Shown piece after piece: positions 33,001 through 40,620 of a DNA stretch of 64,000 nucleotides (its first letter is position 1; every line of letters starts with the position of its first letter). Under the pieces are notes generated by a model, which worked only from the letters and a program-made list of their open reading frames with translations, did not search any database and was not told the origin of the DNA. Both the position numbers and the translations under genes were made by a program. This DNA is from UBA7803 sp041395905 (GTDB taxonomy: Bacteria > Pseudomonadota > Gammaproteobacteria > Pseudomonadales > Azotimanducaceae): assembly GCA_041395905.1 (NCBI GenBank), contig JAWKZP010000006.1, forward strand, positions 1 to 64,000, given 5' to 3'.

Positions 33001-36000
33001 CAGCAGCTCTTCGTGCGCACGCGCCAGGCAGTCGTGCGCCGCCGCGTCGAGCGCTCCCAGCTCGAAACGCCGGTGCGCATCCGCCAGCGACGCCGCCAGG
33101 AAAGCGACCGGCTCGGTGCCAGCAGCTTCCGCGACGCGCCGGATCTCCTCGAGCGCGGCGTCGAGCCGTTCGGCGAATGCCAAGTCCATGGCGCCATCGC
33201 GCCAGCTGTCCAGAAACTCCGGCACCTCCATCACGACGCCCAGGGCGTCCAGACCGAGCAGCGGGCTGGTCGCGGACCTGGCAGGGGTGGATACCAGCAG
33301 GCGGTCCGCCTCGGCAATGAGCTGATAGGCATCGTCCGGTTCGTCGCCGCGCTTGAGCGCTGCGACGATCTCGGCGAACGCCTCGATTGCTGCGTTGAAG
33401 AACTCGCCGGCTTCGCCTTCGGCAAGCGTCTCGCCGCCGGCTTCACGCAGCGCCAGCGCGACCTCGTAGACAGGCCCCGCGAGCTCGGCAACGACGTCCA
33501 CGCCGGCGATGCGGGCACTGCCGGACAGGGTATGCAGCGCACGCATGCTGTCTTCGCCGAGCAGGAAGCCCTGGCTGCCGCTGGCGTCGCGCAGCGTTGC
33601 GATGAGCGATTCCGCTTCGGCCACGAACAGCGCTTCAGGCGCTTCCTCGTCTTCCGGCTGCAGCGCCCGCTCTGCCTCGGGCTGCTGCTCCGTGCTGGCG
33701 GCTGCGGCCCCGGTTGCCGCCGCAAGCGGTGGTGCCGAAAGCTCGGCTTCGCTGAGCGAGCCACCGGAGGCGAGCAGGTCGGCCTGCTCCATCACCACAC
33801 CTACCGGCATCATGTCCGGACTGGTTTTGGCCTGAAAAGCGTCGCGCAGCGCCGGCACCAGCTCACATGCCCGACCAACCACGTCCGCGAACTCGCCGGT
33901 CGCTGCAACGGTGGCATCGATCAGCCGGTTGAGCATGTTCTCCACCGACCAGGCAAGCTCCCCGAGCACGTTCGCCCCGGCCATACGACCGCTGCCCTTG
34001 AGCGTGTGGAAACCGCGCCGGATCTCAGTGAGCGCAGCCTCATCATCGAGCGCGGCACGCCAGCTGGGCAGGTGCGCGGCGATGTTTTCCAGCACCTCGT
34101 CGACTTCCTCGACGAAAATCTCGACGATCTCCTCGTCGGTGTCGAAGCTGTCCTGGAGGCTCGCCACCGCTGCAGCCATGGCGGGCGTCAGCTGCACCTG
34201 ATGCGCGCGCGCCGGCGCCTCGAAACCGTGCTCGCCCGCAGGCAGCCGCTCCGAATCCGCCGTACCGGCATCGGGCGTACCGGCTTCGGGCGTACCGGCT
34301 TCGGGCGCACCGGCTTCGGGTGTCTCCGTATCCAAGGCCGAAGGCTCGAGCACCACGGATTCGAATTCGCTTGCCGTTTCGGTCTCGGTCTCGGCTTCAG
34401 CCTCGACTTCGGCATCGGCATCGGCATCGGCATCGGCGTCGGCGTCGGCGTCGGCCCAGGCCTGCTCCCACGCCTCGTCGAGCTCCAGCTCGGATGCCTC
34501 GTCCGCCGCGTCAGTGTCGCCGGGCTGTGCCGGCTCAGACGACGGCAGCTCGACCTCGAGGTCTTCGGGCCAGGCTTCATCGGCTGTCAGGTCCGGGCCC
34601 TGGCCGGGTTCAGCCACAGCGGCCGGAGCCTGGTCTGCCGTCTCTACGGCGGAGGTGTGTTCCGATTCGGGTTGCTCCACATCTCCGCCGCGTGACGATT
34701 CAACGGCCAGCTCGTCGAACAGCTCACTCGACAGGTCGAAGCCGGCGTCATCGTCCATCTCCAGTTCGGGTTCGGACTCGTCGGCGCTGACAGCGCTGGT
34801 ATCGACGAATTCAGCGCTGCCGTATGCGGCGTCCGCCGACTCGGGCCGGGCCGTGGGCTCCATGTCCGCAACGGGCTCGTGCGTACCAGGCTGCTCGTCC
34901 GTCTGCCCGCTGACCACCTCAGCTTCAGGCTCCGAGACCGGCTCCACCGGCGGTTCCGAGTCCGACCGGGCCGCGCTGCCGGCCGCTGCGACCGGGCCGG
35001 CGTCGGGCCCGACCTCGTGCTCGACCTCGTGCTCGACCTCCTGCGCATCTCGCGGCGCGGCATCTCGACTACTGGCAGCGGCGGACGTCGCGAGCGTCGG
35101 CGGCTGCACGGGCGGCGCCAGGCTGTCGAGACTGCGCGCCACCACGTCGAGAATCTCCTCGACGCCGAAGGCGTGCTCGTCGGTCAGCCGTTCCAGGTAG
35201 TAGTCGATGCCGCTGATGGCATCGGCAAGATGGTTCAGCTCGTCCCAGCCGGGGACGTGGCCGGCAATCAGATCCTCGCCGACGTAGGCCCGCACGCGGT
35301 CGAGCAGCTGCGCCGCTCGCGTCAGGGGGATCAGCCGCAGCGCGCCAACCAGCTGTGCAAGTTGTTCGTCGACGTCGCCCAGATGGCGTACGTCCCACTG
35401 CGACGAGACGAAATCGACGATGGATTGCTTCACCGCTTCGAGGCCGGCACGAGTCTCTGCCGCCACGGCCCGCTGTGCCGCGTCCGTGATCTTCTGCGCC
35501 TCCGGTTTGCCGCTCTGGGCAAAGCTGGCCAGGTTCTCGTCCACCTGAACCAGCGCCCCGGCGATGGTCATGATCACCGAATGATCCGGCTCGGCACCGT
35601 CGACCAGCCCGGCCAGCAGCTCCACCTGATCGGCAACGATGCTGCGCGAGCTTTCGAAGCCGAGCAGCGACAGGGTGCTGGCGATCTGCTTGAGCGGTGC
35701 CAGCAGCGTGCCGAGCTCAGTCAGATCGGTGCCGCTGCCGCGCACGAACAGATCCAGGCGGTCCTTGATGGTGGCGAGCTCCTCGCGCAGCGCGGTGGCA
35801 GCGCTGATGAGCGCCTGCCGGCCCGAGATGCCGAGACTGTCGCTCGGTTTGGCGCTGGCAATGGCGTCCTGCAGCCGATCGAGCAGATCGCTGTGATAGC
35901 CGCGCGCGCTGCAGGCCTCCAGCAGCTGGCGCACCAGCGCCAGGGAAACCGGTCGTGCCAGCGCATCGGCGCCACGCTGCGCCAGCTCGCGGATTTCCGA

Positions 36001-36723
36001 ATCCACCCGCCGCAGCAGCTTCACCGCGGCGCCGTCGAGGGTTTCCGAGTTCGCGTCCAGGCTGGCGACGAACTCGGCGAACGCCTGCCATTGCGCTTCG
36101 AACGGCGTGCCTTCGCAGACGCGGCGCAGGCCCTGGGCGACCTTGCGCAGGGTGTCTATGGCACGGCTGAGATCACCGCCTTTCAGAATGGACAGCAGCA
36201 CCTGCTGGTACACCGCGCGGATCTTGCGGGCCTTGTCGACGCCGTCGATGGCCTCGAAACGGGCAATGGCTGCCTCGCTCGGCAGCCCGGACAGGCTGCC
36301 TACGCTGGAGCTGTCCTTCAGTGCCTCCTCTCCGAGCTGGCGGCGCAGCTCGTTGACCAGCGGCAGCACCGGCGCGACGGAATCCGGCAGCCCTGCCTGC
36401 AGCTCGTCGAGATAGCCGGGCAGCTCCAGGATGCCCTGCATGAGGTGCTGGGCGGCCGTGGTTCTGTCACTGACGGCGCCACCGGCCAGCGCGTCGGTAA
36501 CCCGCTCCAGGTGGTCGGCGAGCAGCGTCACCCCCTCGAGCTCCAGCATGATCAGCGTGCCGTGCACCTGATGCAGCGCGTTCAGGCAGACCCGAAGGTG
36601 TCCGTCGTGTTCGCGGGCATCGCTCTCCGCGTACGCTTCGAGCGCCTGACGGGCCTCGTTGAGCGTCTCCAGGAGCTCGCTCTTGATCCAGTCCAGGGCG
36701 AAATTGTCTCGGCTTCTGGCCAT
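30088..36723 (-). CDS. chpA: ChpA, hybrid CheA-like kinase with multiple Hpt domains and a receiver (type IV pilus chemosensing)
   Basis: 2211 aa central histidine kinase of the Pil-Chp pathway controlling twitching motility and surface sensing. An N-terminal helical FimL/Hpt-like region (about 1-560; LHQVHGTLIML near 49) precedes an acidic low-complexity linker (about 560-840) with AD and PEAG repeats. Three recognisable Hpt domains have phospho-His in FHTLKGSGRMAG (about 904), LHTLSGSARIAG (about 1061) and LHTLKGGARLAG (about 1463). Then come the dimerisation helices (about 1610-1720), a HATPase with MLRNAVDHGIEQ (about 1803) and DDGAGID, a CheW-like domain (about 1960-2080), and a C-terminal receiver with MVVDDSVTVRK and phospho-Asp in VMLLDIEMP. 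Somewhat shorter than P. aeruginosa ChpA (2472 aa). Confidence 0.95.
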   Translation of the reverse strand: MARSRDNFALDWIKSELLETLNEARQALEAYAESDAREHDGHLRVCLNALHQVHGTLIMLELEGVTLLADHLERVTDALAGGAVSDRTTAAQHLMQGILELPGYLDELQAGLPDSVAPVLPLVNELRRQLGEEALKDSSSVGSLSGLPSEAAIARFEAIDGVDKARKIRAVYQQVLLSILKGGDLSRAIDTLRKVAQGLRRVCEGTPFEAQWQAFAEFVASLDANSETLDGAAVKLLRRVDSEIRELAQRGADALARPVSLALVRQLLEACSARGYHSDLLDRLQDAIASAKPSDSLGISGRQALISAATALREELATIKDRLDLFVRGSGTDLTELGTLLAPLKQIASTLSLLGFESSRSIVADQVELLAGLVDGAEPDHSVIMTIAGALVQVDENLASFAQSGKPEAQKITDAAQRAVAAETRAGLEAVKQSIVDFVSSQWDVRHLGDVDEQLAQLVGALRLIPLTRAAQLLDRVRAYVGEDLIAGHVPGWDELNHLADAISGIDYYLERLTDEHAFGVEEILDVVARSLDSLAPPVQPPTLATSAAASSRDAAPRDAQEVEHEVEHEVGPDAGPVAAAGSAARSDSEPPVEPVSEPEAEVVSGQTDEQPGTHEPVADMEPTARPESADAAYGSAEFVDTSAVSADESEPELEMDDDAGFDLSSELFDELAVESSRGGDVEQPESEHTSAVETADQAPAAVAEPGQGPDLTADEAWPEDLEVELPSSEPAQPGDTDAADEASELELDEAWEQAWADADADADADADADAEVEAEAETETETASEFESVVLEPSALDTETPEAGAPEAGTPEAGTPDAGTADSERLPAGEHGFEAPARAHQVQLTPAMAAAVASLQDSFDTDEEIVEIFVEEVDEVLENIAAHLPSWRAALDDEAALTEIRRGFHTLKGSGRMAGANVLGELAWSVENMLNRLIDATVAATGEFADVVGRACELVPALRDAFQAKTSPDMMPVGVVMEQADLLASGGSLSEAELSAPPLAAATGAAAASTEQQPEAERALQPEDEEAPEALFVAEAESLIATLRDASGSQGFLLGEDSMRALHTLSGSARIAGVDVVAELAGPVYEVALALREAGGETLAEGEAGEFFNAAIEAFAEIVAALKRGDEPDDAYQLIAEADRLLVSTPARSATSPLLGLDALGVVMEVPEFLDSWRDGAMDLAFAERLDAALEEIRRVAEAAGTEPVAFLAASLADAHRRFELGALDAAAHDCLARAHEELLSYVDAIAADQVVQPQVALLAELDALTPAEAPADAQESAFDFVDDEFADAAREADRSAEEIFGFDEASAADAAPQWTRHDARPAAREDSDLDAFAFDEALDEGSFTPDEGDGGIADLDRLLDEVAQDDAPVPAHEDVPELTLEETGEDVAGEAPDEVRDQQIAELPALVGGAGDVELPGDDVDREIVEVFFEEAEEILEQLEQSSGEWSEAPDNLLHLENLLRGLHTLKGGARLAGLSRLGDQVHDFESFLIEVQEQRRDVDTGLFDELTARYDGLLTQLNRIRAAFAGEPVPALPAAPAPASSRATSAAQKPAAADAGAGADVDAVPGNVAPLFPAGREPRAGERSQDTARRKAARPAEPQRAEPAAPLPPQEMVRVGSSLLEALVNLAGETSIVRARVEQGMSDFTAALDEMETTIERLREQLRRLEIETETQILFRQERPEGPSYEDFDPLEMDRYSQLQQLSRSLSESASDMLDLKDTLLFKAREAETLLLQQARLNTELQEGLMRTRMVPFNRLIPRLKRTVRQVSQELHKDVQFNAFNVDGELDRNLLERMVPPLEHMLRNAVDHGIEQPERREAFGKPAVGRVDLRLSREGGDIVIEISDDGAGIDVETVRAKAIERGLLTAEADLSDDEISQFVLAPGFSTAKSVTQISGRGVGMDVVHSEVKQLGGSIDIFSQPGKGTRFVLRVPFTVSVNRALMVSVGDDLYAIPLNTIEGIVRLNQEQLAKLYAPDGNTFEYAGVPYRVRYLGNFLGREYHPQPHQGSVPVVLVRSGEHAVAVHVDAVQGSREIVVKSLGAQFAGVGGISGATILGDGSVVVILDLLALIRAQSGDLGGRGRRSLSGASRTRCVMVVDDSVTVRKVTSRLLERQGMDVMTAKDGVEAVAMLNERRPDVMLLDIEMPRMDGFEVARQVRHDERLADLPIIMISSRTGEKHQERAAALGVNRFLGKPFQESELLASIDELVN
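34261..34320. repeat. Four tandem 15-bp repeats in chpA (PEAGx units)
   Basis: CGTACCGGCTTCGGG occurs in four consecutive 15-bp copies (two exact; the others CGTACCGGCATCGGG and CGCACCGGCTTCGGG). In frame they encode Pro-(Glu/Asp)-Ala-Gly-(Thr/Ala) units in the acidic linker, so copy number changes would not shift the frame. Confidence 0.9.
34411..34452. repeat. Seven tandem hexamers in chpA (Ala-Asp repeat)
   Basis: Four copies of GGCATC followed by three of GGCGTC, all in frame on the minus strand, encoding alternating Ala-Asp dipeptides followed by an Ala-Glu/Thr-Glu run. Typical slippage-prone microsatellite in a flexible linker. Confidence 0.9.
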
Positions 36724-36748
36724 TGGGGGGTACCCTTACCGCTCCTGG

Positions 36749-37969
36749 TCAATGATGCTCGGGCAGCTTGAATCCTTCTACCGACTCGCGCATCTCGGTG
36801 GCCAGGTGGGCCAGCTCGCCAATGGATGTCGCCGTCTGCTCCGAGTTGCTCACCGTCTGGGCCGTGATTTCCTGAATGACGTTCATGGTGTTGGAGATGT
36901 GCCCGGCGGATGCCGCCTGCTGACGGGCAGCATTGCTGATGTTCTGAATCAGCTCGGCCAGCGATGCGGAAACGTTCTCGATCTCCTCGAGCGCGACACC
37001 CGCGTCCTGGGCCCGCTTGGCACCGCTCACCACCTCCGCGGTGGTCTGCTCCATGGAGATCACCGCCTCGTTGGTATCGGTCTGAATGGTCTTGACCAGC
37101 GCCGCAATCTGTTTGGTCGCCGCGGACGAGCGCTCTGCGAGCCGCTGCACCTCGTCGGCCACCACCGCGAAGCCGCGGCCGGCATCGCCGGCCATGGAGG
37201 CCTGGATGGCGGCATTCAGCGACAGGATGTTGGTCTGGTCGGCAATGTCGTTGATGAGCGAGACGATGTCGCCGATCTCCTGGCTCGACTCGCCGAGGCG
37301 CTTGATGCGCTTGGAGGTCTCCTGAATCTGGCCGCGAATGGTGTCCATCCCGGCGATGGTATCCTGCACCACGTCGGCGCCCTTGTTGGCGATCTCCACC
37401 GCGCGATCCGCTACCGCCGCGGATTCCGCTGCGTTGGACGATACGTGATCGATGGATACCGCGATCTCGTTGATGGCCTGAGACGCAGCACCGATTTCCT
37501 TGGCCTGATTCTCTGCGGCAGCGGCCAGATTGCTGGCCCGCGACTGCGTATCCGTTGCTGCCTTGGCAACCTGAACCGACAGGTGGTTGATGTTGGATAC
37601 CAGCCCGCGCATCTGATCGATGGCGAAGTTGATGGAGTCCGCGATCGCGCCCGTGAAGTTCTCAGTCACCGATGCGTGAATCGACAGATCGCCCTCTGCG
37701 AGATCCGCGATCTCATCGAGCAACTGCAGAATCGCGGCCTGGTTGCGTTCGTTCTGCGACGCCTGCTCTGCCAGCTGACGGCGGGTGTCACGGATCATCA
37801 CGATGGCGATGATCGCCACCAGCACGATGCCCGAGACCGCGAACATGAAGCTGCGATTCTCCAGCAGCGCGGCCGATTCCGTCATGAGGGTGTAGGCCAT
37901 CCCGGCCATGGTGCCGGCCAGCATTACCAGAAGCACTACCAGCAACGGCGACAACTTTCCTGATTTCAT
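36749..37969 (-). CDS. pilJ: PilJ-type methyl-accepting chemotaxis protein lacking a periplasmic ligand domain
   Basis: 406 aa; the P. aeruginosa protein is about 680. Two transmembrane helices (about 8-28 and 42-60) are separated by only a dozen or so residues (LMTESAALLENRS), so there is essentially no periplasmic sensor. A HAMP-like stretch (LLDEIADLAEGDLSIHASVTE, about 80-105) is followed by a full MCP signalling domain with the hairpin tip QTNILSLNAAIQASMAGDAGRGFAVVADEV near 240-270. No classical C-terminal pentapeptide tether. Between pilI and chpA in the operon; presumably feeds ChpA through PilI and ChpC. Confidence 0.9.
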   Translation of the reverse strand: MKSGKLSPLLVVLLVMLAGTMAGMAYTLMTESAALLENRSFMFAVSGIVLVAIIAIVMIRDTRRQLAEQASQNERNQAAILQLLDEIADLAEGDLSIHASVTENFTGAIADSINFAIDQMRGLVSNINHLSVQVAKAATDTQSRASNLAAAAENQAKEIGAASQAINEIAVSIDHVSSNAAESAAVADRAVEIANKGADVVQDTIAGMDTIRGQIQETSKRIKRLGESSQEIGDIVSLINDIADQTNILSLNAAIQASMAGDAGRGFAVVADEVQRLAERSSAATKQIAALVKTIQTDTNEAVISMEQTTAEVVSGAKRAQDAGVALEEIENVSASLAELIQNISNAARQQAASAGHISNTMNVIQEITAQTVSNSEQTATSIGELAHLATEMRESVEGFKLPEHH

Positions 37970-37986
37970 GTCCCTTACCTACCCGT

Positions 37987-38532
37987 TCAGTTTGTCCTTT
38001 CTGCAACGTCGAAGAACCGCTCGTCTTCGAGAATCGCGCGCAGCGTCGCCTCGTAAAAGACCCGGCCGCCATGCCGGAACGCGCCGCGCACGTAGTGCTC
38101 GAGCGGTCCCAGCGCTTCGAACGAAGCCTCCTCGAAGCTGTCCTGCTGGAAGTGCTGGATACCCAGCGATTGCTCCACCAGCAGGCCCGCCACCAGCAGG
38201 TCCCGTTCGACTACCAGCACCCGCCACTGCGCCATGGGCAGCGTCGGGGCCATGTCCAGATACTGATGCATGTCGATGATGGGAATGAGCCGGCCGCGAA
38301 CGTTGGCGATTCCCAGAATCCAGTTCTTGACGCCCGGCAGCGCGGTGACCCGCGGCACCTTCAGCACCTCGCTGATCTCGCCCATCGGCGAGACCAGGCG
38401 CAGGCCACCGATCTGATAACCGAGACCCTGCCAGACCGGCTGCGCGTCCTCCTTGAGCGGCAGCCGCGCCGCGTTGCGCAGCGTCGCGGTCTGAATGTCG
38501 CGCAGAATCTGCAGAGCGGGATCAACAGCCAT
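37987..38532 (-). CDS. pilI: PilI, CheW-like adaptor of type IV pilus chemosensing
   Basis: 181 aa, one CheW domain: YQIGGLRLVSPMGEISEVL near residue 39, PGVKNWILGIANVRGRLIPIIDM near 65, and VAGLLVEQSLGIQHF near 112. Couples the PilJ receptor to ChpA. Three bp separate it from pilH, consistent with translational coupling. Confidence 0.93.
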   Translation of the reverse strand: MAVDPALQILRDIQTATLRNAARLPLKEDAQPVWQGLGYQIGGLRLVSPMGEISEVLKVPRVTALPGVKNWILGIANVRGRLIPIIDMHQYLDMAPTLPMAQWRVLVVERDLLVAGLLVEQSLGIQHFQQDSFEEASFEALGPLEHYVRGAFRHGGRVFYEATLRAILEDERFFDVAERTN

Positions 38533-38535
38533 GGG

Positions 38536-38901
38536 TCAAGCGCTCAGAACCTCGTTGACCGCGTCGATCAGCGTTCGATCGTCCACGGGCTTGATCAGGT
38601 AGCCGCTGGCACCCTGACGCTCGCCCCATACGCGGTCGGCAGCCTGGCTCTTGGAGGACACGATGATCACCGGGATGTGCTGGGTCGCATCGCTTCGAGT
38701 CAGCTGCCGGGTCGCCTGAAAGCCATTGATGCCGGGCATGACCACATCCATGAGGATCACGTCCGGCTGCTCCGTGGATGCCATGCTGATGCCGTCATTG
38801 CCGCTGGTGGCCGTGAGCACCTGATGGCCATGGCGTGCCAGCACGTTGACGAACTTGTGCGTTTCCGAAGGGGAGTCGTCTACGACCAGAATTCGAGCCA
38901 T
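38536..38901 (-). CDS. pilH: PilH response regulator (single receiver domain)
   Basis: 121 aa CheY-like protein. Acidic pocket in ILVVDDSPSE, phospho-Asp in VILMDVVMPG near residue 52, Ser in VIIVSSKSQ, and Lys in YLIKPVDDRTL near 103. In Pseudomonas, PilH opposes PilG and influences retraction through PilT, which is also encoded in this window. No output domain. Confidence 0.94.
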   Translation of the reverse strand: MARILVVDDSPSETHKFVNVLARHGHQVLTATSGNDGISMASTEQPDVILMDVVMPGINGFQATRQLTRSDATQHIPVIIVSSKSQAADRVWGERQGASGYLIKPVDDRTLIDAVNEVLSA

Positions 38902-38917
38902 TACCGGATGCCTCTCG

Positions 38918-39298
38918 TCAGTGGACCAGAGTGCGAATCGTACCGAGCAGCTCTTCTTTGCTGAACGGCTTGGTGATGTAGCGATCGGAGCCGACGATGC
39001 GACCCTTGGCCTTGTCGAACAGCCCGTCCTTGCTGGACAGCATCACCACGGGGGTTGATTTGAACTCGCTGTTGTTCTTGATCAGCGCGCAGGTCTGGTA
39101 GCCGTCAAGACGCGGCATCATGATGTCGACGAAGATGATCTCCGGCCGCGAATCGGCGATCTTGGCCAGCGCGTCGAAACCGTCGATGGCGGTTATGACG
39201 TCGTAACCTTCCTTGGTCAGCAGATTCTCCGCGCTGCGACGAATGGTCTTGCTGTCGTCGATGACCAAGACCTTAACACCCCGAAGATCCTCTTCCAT
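38918..39298 (-). CDS. pilG: PilG response regulator (single receiver domain)
   Basis: 126 aa from the ATG at 39298 (MEEDLRGVKVLVIDDSKTIRR), which has AGGA seven bases upstream; a start 16 codons earlier is possible but has no ribosome site. Acidic pair in VLVIDDSK, phospho-Asp in IIFVDIMMPRLDGYQ near residue 58, and Lys in YITKPFSKEEL near 108. First gene of pilGHIJ-chpAC. In Pseudomonas, PilG promotes extension and cAMP production; that role is assumed from orthology. Confidence 0.94.
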   Translation of the reverse strand: MEEDLRGVKVLVIDDSKTIRRSAENLLTKEGYDVITAIDGFDALAKIADSRPEIIFVDIMMPRLDGYQTCALIKNNSEFKSTPVVMLSSKDGLFDKAKGRIVGSDRYITKPFSKEELLGTIRTLVH

Positions 39299-39486
39299 GT
39301 CCACTTCCTGTTTCCGCATCAGGTCGTTGTCAGCGTTCCTGCCCATGACTACCTGTCACGAGCCGGGCGCGCGCAGTGTCTGCACGCTGGATCGGCACTG
39401 CGTCCGCACTGCGCCCGCGTTGTATCACGATGCCCAGGGGCTAGCCATAAACATCGGACGGGAAAGGGATTTCGGTCTCATTTCTG

Positions 39487-39515
39487 TTGCTGGGCAGTAC
39501 CCATCCCGGTACTGT
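39487..39515 (+). promoter_or_regulatory. Candidate gshB promoter overlapped by an inverted repeat
   Basis: TTGCTG (39487-39492) and TACTGT (39510-39515) are 17 bp apart, 36 bp before the gshB ATG. A perfect 7-bp inverted repeat CAGTACC-CATCCC-GGTACTG spans 39495-39514, covering the spacer and -10, as a repressor operator would. Confidence 0.45.
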
Positions 39516-39550
39516 TGCGCCTCCCAGAGCAGCAACCTCGTGACCTATCC

Positions 39551-40555
39551 ATGACCACCGTTTCCAGCTCTCCGACGACGCGGATCGCGTTCGTCATGGA
39601 CCCTCTCGCAAGCCTGTCACTTAAGAAAGATAGCACCTTGGCGATGATTCGCGCGGCGCAGCGCCGGGGCTGGGAAGTTTTCTTTCTCGGCCAGCACGAT
39701 CTGCTGCTGCACGAACTGGCCCCTCACGGTTACCTGCACCGGCTCGAGCTGCTCGGCCGGTTCGCCGAGACCCTCGACCCGAAGGACGTCGACGGGCCCT
39801 GGTACCGCCTGGGCGAGGGCCAGCTGACGCCCCTGGCGGACCTCGACGTGATCATGATGCGCAAGGACCCGCCGTTCGACATGGAATACATCTACACCAC
39901 CTACTTCCTCGAGCGCGCCGAGGCTGCCGGCGTGATGGTGGTGAACCGCCCGCAGAGCCTGCGCGACTGCAACGAGAAGTTCTTCGCCACCGACTTTCCG
40001 CGGTGCTGCCCGCCGCTGGTGGTGAGCCGCCGGTCCGACGTGCTGCGCGCCTTCCACAAGCAGCACAAGAACGTGGTATTCAAGCGCCTTGACGGCATGG
40101 GCGGCACCTCGGTATTCCGGATCATGGAGCACGACCCTAATCTCGGCGTCGTGCTCGAGACGCTGACGAAGAACGGCACCGAGATGATCATGGGTCAGCT
40201 GTTCCTGCCGGAGATCGCCAACGGGGACAAGCGCATCCTGCTTGTCGACGGCGAACCCGTGCCCTATGCGCTCGCGCGCATCCCCATGGCCGGCGAGGCA
40301 CGAGGCAACCTCGCTGCCGGCGGTACCGGGGAGGGTCGTCCACTTACGGAGCGCGACCGCTGGATCGCCGCCCAGGTCGGCCCCGAGCTGAAACGGCGGG
40401 GCCTGCTGTTCGTCGGGATCGACGTCATTGGCGACTATCTCACCGAAGTGAACGTTACCTGCCCGACCTGTATCCGCGAACTCGATGCGCAGTTTTCCCT
40501 GGATATCGGCGGTATGCTGATGGATCGGATCGCTGCCGCGCTCGACGGCGGCTAA
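39551..40555 (+). CDS. gshB: Glutathione synthetase
   Basis: ATP-grasp ligase joining gamma-glutamylcysteine and glycine. 334 aa from ATG 39551 (MTTVSSSPTTRIAFVMDPL). Motifs: VIMMRKDPPFDMEYIY near residue 100, VVFKRLDGMGGTSVFRI near 177, MGQLFLPEIANGDKRILLVDGEPVPYALARIP near 215-245, GGTGEGRPLTERDR near 257, and TEVNVTCPTCIRELD near 300 (Cys where Ser is usual in NVTSPT). Divergent from pilG, as in Pseudomonas. Confidence 0.97.
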   Translation: MTTVSSSPTTRIAFVMDPLASLSLKKDSTLAMIRAAQRRGWEVFFLGQHDLLLHELAPHGYLHRLELLGRFAETLDPKDVDGPWYRLGEGQLTPLADLDVIMMRKDPPFDMEYIYTTYFLERAEAAGVMVVNRPQSLRDCNEKFFATDFPRCCPPLVVSRRSDVLRAFHKQHKNVVFKRLDGMGGTSVFRIMEHDPNLGVVLETLTKNGTEMIMGQLFLPEIANGDKRILLVDGEPVPYALARIPMAGEARGNLAAGGTGEGRPLTERDRWIAAQVGPELKRRGLLFVGIDVIGDYLTEVNVTCPTCIRELDAQFSLDIGGMLMDRIAAALDGG

Positions 40556-40620
40556 AATTGTCCCTGGTGACGTCGTCGCCTTGTGACAGAACCAGGAATG
40601 CGGGAGCCGCTCTAACCGCC

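Noticed and set aside
34257..34460. CRISPR-like array in chpA
   Set aside because: Repeats are directly adjacent without spacers and are in-frame coding microsatellites.
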